Translations under genes and position numbers: made by a program
Shown here: in pieces, positions 6,573 to 10,700 of the stretch
Numbering within the stretch: position 1 is the stretch's first letter
How the letters are laid out: each line of letters begins with the position of its first letter
Notes under the pieces: model-generated
The model's database searches: none
Seen by the model: only the letters and a program-made list of their open reading frames with translations
Told to the model about the DNA's origin: nothing
Source of the DNA: Sulfurimonas sp.
Lineage (GTDB): Bacteria; Campylobacterota; Campylobacteria; Campylobacterales; Sulfurimonadaceae
Direction: 5' to 3'
NCBI GenBank assembly: GCA_002733155.1
Contig: NVUO01000008.1
Coordinates: 8,340-19,039 of the forward strand
DNA length: 10,700 nucleotides

Positions 6573-7463
6573 TTACTTTTTTTTCATCCCAACTAAAAAA
6601 CCACCAAAAATAATCAAAGCTATACCTATATATGTTAGAGTATCAGGAAAACTATCACCTAACATCCAGCCAAAACCTATAGAAAATGGAATATTTGTAT
6701 AAGAGATTACACCTATAATACTTAAGTTGGAATTAGAATACGCCTTTGTTAATAACCATTGAGACAAGGTAGATATAATCGCCATAAATACTATAAGTGA
6801 CCATATATACAAAGTCTCAGGCATTATAAATTTTGGAAATAAAAAGTCTATAGCCTTTAGTGCATCTATATATGGAGCTAATAAAAAAAGAAAAGCTGGA
6901 AGTATAGTTCCAACCCCAACAAAAGATAAAACTATAATCCTAGAATCATATACATCTTTTATTTTTTTTATAGTTGTATAAGCTGATGCTGCAAAAAAGC
7001 CTCCAAGTATGCCTAAAAAATGCTCATATGAGATACTCATAGAAAAAGGTTTCACTATAAAAATTATGCCTAAAAAACCTATAAGTAAAGAAAAAAATGT
7101 TTTTTTACTTAAGTTTTCACCCAAAAGATAATAAGCCAAAATTGCTACAAAAAGAGGTGAGGTTTTATTTAGAGTTATAGCCTCACCAAGTGGTATAGTT
7201 GTAATTGTATAAAAAAATAATATCATTGCCAAAAAGCCTAATACACCTCGCTGAATAAGCATATAAAATTTTCCACCAAGTAAAGTTGGAGGAGTATGCT
7301 TTAGTGCATAAACTATTAAAGCTATACCTATAAGGTTACGAAAAAAAACTATCTCTAAGGCGGACATATCATCAGCTAATACCTTAGTTAAAGCCCCATT
7401 TATGGCAGATATCAATGCACCTATGAGCATATATAATACACCCCTGTCTATTTTACTTAACAT
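6573..7463 (-). CDS. EamA/DMT-superfamily membrane transporter
   Basis: This is an inner-membrane protein of 296 aa with about ten hydrophobic segments in two five-helix halves, the usual drug/metabolite transporter (EamA) build. Landmarks are ALISAINGALTKVLADDMSA with FFRNLIG in the first half, the conserved stretch LGEAITLNKTSPLFVAILAY and LGENLSKKTF, and a second half ending GIALIIFGGFLVGMKKK, a short basic tail. Substrate cannot be told from sequence; the family exports amino acids, metabolites or purines. The start is placed at ATG 7461-7463 because GGAGA lies just before it; an ATG 12 nt further upstream (7473-7475) has no such site. It overlaps the helicase 3' end by 11 nt, so it is second in that operon. 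An IS30 element begins 5 nt past its stop. Confidence 0.88.
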   Translation of the reverse strand: MLSKIDRGVLYMLIGALISAINGALTKVLADDMSALEIVFFRNLIGIALIVYALKHTPPTLLGGKFYMLIQRGVLGFLAMILFFYTITTIPLGEAITLNKTSPLFVAILAYYLLGENLSKKTFFSLLIGFLGIIFIVKPFSMSISYEHFLGILGGFFAASAYTTIKKIKDVYDSRIIVLSFVGVGTILPAFLFLLAPYIDALKAIDFLFPKFIMPETLYIWSLIVFMAIISTLSQWLLTKAYSNSNLSIIGVISYTNIPFSIGFGWMLGDSFPDTLTYIGIALIIFGGFLVGMKKK

Positions 7464-8724
7464 TATTCTCCACATTTACAAATTCTAAAGCTTTTTGATT
7501 TACAAAAATTAGTTCATGCCATTGTCTAGTTGGTGCTATAAGGTTTAATCTTTTTGGATTACAACTCCTAGATAAAGCTACATAAAACTGTGATGGTGCA
7601 AAAATTTCATTTGTTTGAATTATTAAATCCTCTATAGACATACCCTGTGACTTATGTATAGTTATGGCAAAGGCAAGTTTTATTGGATACTGATAGATAC
7701 TAAAAACTGGCTGCTCGATCATCTCCTTTTTACCATCTATACTTTTTTCAACCCACTTACTCTTAGACTGTGCTATTGCCTCTAACTTTACAACTTTTAA
7801 ATCGTCTTTTTGGACATATATGTAATTATTATCTATATTTACAACTATAGCGCGCTCACCATTAAAATAGTTCCAAGAATTTCTTGTAAATAAAACAGGT
7901 GCACCTATTTTAATCTCTAAATCCCTCTCTATCCTAGCATCATTCATAAAAGATTCTATCTCTTTATCTTTTACAGATTTTAGATGTTTTACTATCTGAG
8001 CCTCTTTTACAAATAAATCATTGTCTATAAAATTTAGTTGAGTCTTATTATGCAAAGATGCTGAGTTGTTTTTTCCAAAAAGATAAGTAAATTCACTTAA
8101 ATCCTCTGGTAATGGTTTTATAAATTTATTTAGATGATTATGTATATCTTCATCCACAAAACCATTTCGTACAGATGCTAGCAGTTCTATAAAGTCTTTA
8201 TCATCAGTCCTAAATATGTGGGTTAATTTTACAGTTTCAAATTTAAACAAGCCCCATGATAGGGATTGGAAGGCAAACTTAACTTCTTTATATCCTCGTA
8301 CAACTGGTGCTAGTTGTAAAAAGTCACCAACTAATAAAATAACTCCAAAAAAACTAGCCTGATCTAGTCTAAGTTTTATCATATCAAATAATGTATCACT
8401 AACCATTGAAATTTCATCTATTACAATTAAATCAATTTGTGAAAGAAGTTTTTTAAGCTTTTTTGAAATCTTTAGTTTTGAGTTTAGTTCTAATTCTTTT
8501 AAATTTGAGGCAATTCCAAGATCTAAAAAACTATGTAGAGTTTGTCCATCTATTAAAGTTGCAGCCATTCCAGTTGAGGCAAGTTTTGCTACTTTTTTTG
8601 TATTATCTTCAAAATATTTAATTATTTGGCGAGTCATTGTTGTTTTTCCAACCCCAGCTCCACCAGTTAAAAAGACATTTGTATTAGTTTGTAACTTTTT
8701 TATAATAGTATTTAGATGAATCAT
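7453..8724 (-). CDS. Pif1/RecD-type superfamily 1B DNA helicase
   Basis: This is a 423-aa ATP-dependent helicase, presumably acting 5'->3' on single-stranded DNA during replication or repair. Motifs in order are Walker A GGAGVGKT (21-28), motif Ia LASTGMAA (48-55) followed by QTLHSF, Walker B VIDEISM (101-107), motif III GDFLQLAPV (133-141), motif IV IFRTDDKDF (170-178), motif V AFAITIHKSQGMSIED (351-366) and motif VI QFYVALSRS (379-387). All are intact, and the length fits compact bacterial Pif1-like proteins. The ATG at 8722-8724 puts Walker A about 20 residues in, as normal. There is no ribosome binding site; a TATAAT box ends 6 nt upstream, so the mRNA may be leaderless. It is the first gene of a two-gene operon with the transporter. 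Confidence 0.93.
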   Translation of the reverse strand: MIHLNTIIKKLQTNTNVFLTGGAGVGKTTMTRQIIKYFEDNTKKVAKLASTGMAATLIDGQTLHSFLDLGIASNLKELELNSKLKISKKLKKLLSQIDLIVIDEISMVSDTLFDMIKLRLDQASFFGVILLVGDFLQLAPVVRGYKEVKFAFQSLSWGLFKFETVKLTHIFRTDDKDFIELLASVRNGFVDEDIHNHLNKFIKPLPEDLSEFTYLFGKNNSASLHNKTQLNFIDNDLFVKEAQIVKHLKSVKDKEIESFMNDARIERDLEIKIGAPVLFTRNSWNYFNGERAIVVNIDNNYIYVQKDDLKVVKLEAIAQSKSKWVEKSIDGKKEMIEQPVFSIYQYPIKLAFAITIHKSQGMSIEDLIIQTNEIFAPSQFYVALSRSCNPKRLNLIAPTRQWHELIFVNQKALEFVNVENNVK

Positions 8725-8730
8725 ATATTA

Positions 8731-8736
8731 ATTATA
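8731..8736 (-). promoter_or_regulatory. -10 box of the helicase operon within the 54-nt divergent intergenic region
   Basis: TATAAT on the minus strand lies 6 nt before the helicase ATG. No -35 consensus is seen, only T-rich sequence, common for campylobacterotal sigma-70 promoters. The same 54 nt (8725-8778) must also hold the promoter for the divergent response regulator; no convincing box was found for it, only TAAAAT at 8772-8777 beside its ATG and a distant AGGGA (8761-8765). Confidence 0.5.
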
Positions 8737-8778
8737 CTAGAATATAGCTAATTTTTTTATAGGGATACATGTAAAATA

Positions 8779-10011
8779 ATGAATAAAATTTTAATAGTTG
8801 AAGATAATAAAACTTTAGCAAAACTTATAGCTACAAAAATAAAACAAGAGCTTAATTTTGAAATTGATGTAGCCTACTCACTTAAAGAAGCAAAACTATT
8901 TTTATGTATGTATAAGTATTTTGTTGTTATAACCGACCTAAATCTTCCAGATGCTCCTGATGGTGAGATTGTTGACTATGTACTTTCTAAAGACAATAAA
9001 GTTGTAATTTTAAGCGGAAACATAAACAAAGATTTTAGAAAAAAAATGCTTGAAAAAAATATTATTGATTATATTAATAAGTCTAAGATAAGTGATATTG
9101 ATTATGTAATTACTACTATTTTACGTCTACAGAACAATCAAAAACACAAGATACTAGTTGTTGATGCATCTATGCAAGTTAGAGCTAAGATGAAAACAAT
9201 GCTAAAAAACTTATGTTTTAAGGTTATAACTGTAGCTCATGGGGAGGAGGCTCTAAATATATTAGAGTTAAATCCAGATATATCATTAATCTTGACTGAT
9301 TATAAAATGCCAGTAGTGGACGGTTTAGAACTTACAAAAGAGGTAAGAAAAATCCATGGTAAAAACAGTATAAAAATTATCGCTATATCCTCAGATAAAG
9401 ATGAAAGTACAAATGCATTATTTTTAAAACATGGGGCAAATGACTATATAAATAAAGATTTTACTAGGGAGGAATTTTCTTGTCGCATACATAGTTCTAT
9501 AGAGGCCTTAGAGACGATTAACCTACTTACAAATCAAACAAGTCGTGATTCTATAACTGGACTTTATAATCGTAGATACTTTTTACAACATATGGAAAAG
9601 TGTAAAGATGAAATTAAAAACTCTAACGAACAATATGCTATAGCTATAGCTAGTATTGATAAGTTTGAAAATATAAGTATAGAACATAAAAATTTAGTAT
9701 TATCAACATTAGGGGATATATTAAAATCAAATATGTCATATAAAGATTTAGTTGTAAAATATGATGACAATGAATTTTATATAATTGTTAAAAATACTAA
9801 TCTCTCCGAGGCTACAGATATATTTAACACTGTTATTACAGAGGCTAACGAATGTAGGATACACCTAAGTGATGAAAATGTAGTTAAATTTACAGTATCA
9901 ATTGGCTTAGCTATTCATCAAGATGACACCTTAGAAGAGAGTATTAACCACGCAGATATGATGTTATATAATGCTAAACAAAACTCTGGAAATCAATTAC
10001 TTTTTGATTAA
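8779..10011 (+). CDS. REC-REC-GGDEF response regulator with degenerate GGDEF domain
   Basis: This is a 410-aa cytoplasmic signalling protein. REC1 (about 3-115) has the acidic pair E8-D9, phospho-acceptor D53 (TDLNLP) and K101. REC2 (about 123-240) has D129, phospho-acceptor D174 (TDYKMP), S204 and K226, but the second acidic residue is A130 (VVDAS). The C-terminal GGDEF-like domain begins SRDSITGLYNRRYF (256-269). Its active-site loop reads YDDNEF (328-333) instead of YGGDEF, the first metal Asp is S292, and the I-site Arg is S320. Diguanylate cyclase activity is therefore very unlikely; the domain may bind GTP or c-di-GMP poorly, or act by protein contact. It ends normally (HADMMLYNAKQNSGNQ). 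No sensor kinase is nearby. It is divergent from the helicase operon. Confidence 0.92.
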   Translation: MNKILIVEDNKTLAKLIATKIKQELNFEIDVAYSLKEAKLFLCMYKYFVVITDLNLPDAPDGEIVDYVLSKDNKVVILSGNINKDFRKKMLEKNIIDYINKSKISDIDYVITTILRLQNNQKHKILVVDASMQVRAKMKTMLKNLCFKVITVAHGEEALNILELNPDISLILTDYKMPVVDGLELTKEVRKIHGKNSIKIIAISSDKDESTNALFLKHGANDYINKDFTREEFSCRIHSSIEALETINLLTNQTSRDSITGLYNRRYFLQHMEKCKDEIKNSNEQYAIAIASIDKFENISIEHKNLVLSTLGDILKSNMSYKDLVVKYDDNEFYIIVKNTNLSEATDIFNTVITEANECRIHLSDENVVKFTVSIGLAIHQDDTLEESINHADMMLYNAKQNSGNQLLFD

Positions 10012-10124
10012 TCATCTGAACTTTTGCACCTAATTAATAAGAAAAATAATCTAAAAGCATCTATTTGCAGTAAACAAGGAGAAGGTAATTCATATCTCTT
10101 TTACTTAATAAAGTGGTGCACTTT

Positions 10125-10700
10125 TAGTTTGCACTACTGGTGTATTTTACCTTTACGCTTGACACCTACTACAGACTCTTGCAAAACAGTAGTTATAACT
10201 GGAGAAAACTACTCTCACTTACAAGCCTAAAAATTCTAAAACTTCTTCATAAAGTACAAGACTCTTCATCAGTAAAAGTACTTATAATAGATGACCCAGT
10301 AGAAGGTAAAACTCCAAAGTATGTTGAAGGAAGTCGTGATGCTCTTTGGAGCAATAAGGAGAAAAGAAACATTAAATAGCTATCGATATGATTAAGAGGG
10401 CTTTAAAAGGTGGTGTCTATGCAGATTATCTTCTTGTGGCACCCAGAGGGCATTTCTTTCAGGGCTTAGTTGGTATAGCAAACCAATATTTTCAGCAGAG
10501 ATGAATGATTTGAGCTTAAAAGTTATTTCAAGAATTGCCAATAATAATAAAATATGGAACTTTGCATAAAAAGAGAAAAAATTAGATGCTATCTATGAAA
10601 AATACAAAAAGATAAAATTCAAATATTTTTCTGTTGTAGTAGAGCATAAAAATGCTGGTAAAATCAAAATAGTATTTATAAAAACTATAGGTGGATTATT
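10125..10700 (+). pseudogene. Degraded DDE transposase (IS4/IS701-like), cut by window end
   Basis: The frame from about 10128 reads LDTYYRLLQNSSYNWRKLL, then LIIDDPVEGKTPKYVEGSRD, a first catalytic Asp region resembling the (I/V)DDTxEEKxGKxIEG motif of IS4/IS701-like transposases. It stops at TAG 10377-10379. In the next frame from 10379 AIDMIKRALKGGVYADYLLV leads towards the second Asp motif VDSWYS, but that motif is broken by about 28 foreign bases. WYSKPIF and EMNDLSLKVISRIANNNKIW follow in a third frame, with TAA at 10567-10569, then YFSVVVEHKNAGKIKIVFIK to the edge. Only about 50 codons lie between the two Asp sites, against more than 100 in relatives, so an internal deletion is likely. 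Upstream, 10024-10110 (INKKNNLKASICSKQGEGNS) may be its shifted N-terminal part. Family name is uncertain. Confidence 0.75.
10440..10467. other. Short foreign insert inside the transposase remnant
   Basis: The reading YLLV-[DS]-WYSKP should need about GTGGATAGTTGG. Instead GTGG and AGTTGG are separated by about 28 nt starting CACCCAGAGGGCATTTC. The segment is clearly richer in G+C than its surroundings and shifts the frame. It may be a copy of a small dispersed repeat. This is inferred from the expected protein, since no intact copy is available in the window. Confidence 0.45.

Noticed and set aside
10024..10230. 68-aa frame after the response regulator as an independent small gene
   Set aside because: It has no ribosome binding site and runs out of frame into the transposase remnant; it is more likely a shifted N-terminal part of that remnant.

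Overview
The window is an AT-rich bacterial chromosome segment that looks like a campylobacterotal (epsilonproteobacterial) genome of the Sulfurimonas/Sulfurovum/Arcobacter kind. This rests on the low G+C, codon use rich in AAA/TTA/ATA, tightly overlapping genes, promoters with strong TATAAT boxes and poor -35 boxes, and general protein resemblance. The genus cannot be fixed from the sequence alone.

Layout. (a) 1-2578: the 3' part of selA and a complete selB, overlapping by 8 nt. Together they convert Ser-tRNA(Sec) to Sec-tRNA(Sec) and deliver it to recoded UGA codons. (b) About 2600-6570: a layered mobile-element zone between selB and the next chromosomal operon. In order it holds the end of an IS256-family element with the last codons of its transposase (minus); a complete IS1634-family element with an intact transposase; the 3' scrap of a helix-turn-helix gene (plus) converging through a shared hairpin terminator on a small dead gene (minus, two in-frame stops, promoter still recognisable); a 37-codon reading frame cut at its start codon; and a complete IS30-family element with perfect 28-bp ends and a TAC target duplication but a dead transposase. 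(c) 6573-8724 (minus): a two-gene operon of a Pif1-type helicase and an EamA/DMT-type membrane transporter, overlapping by 11 nt. (d) 8779-10011 (plus), divergent from the helicase: a REC-REC-GGDEF response regulator whose GGDEF domain has lost its catalytic residues. (e) About 10125 to the window end: another broken DDE transposase (IS4/IS701-like) with frameshifts, a stop, an internal deletion and a small insertion.

Functionally, only the selAB pair and the helicase-transporter pair read as operons. The rest is a hot spot of insertion and decay. I found no convincing new multi-gene system. The most informative observations are the nested insertions with mismatched flanks around the IS1634 element, the IS30 insertion that splits a small frame abutting the transporter stop codon, several genes whose TATAAT box sits 6-7 nt before the ATG (probable leaderless mRNAs), and the catalytically dead GGDEF output domain.
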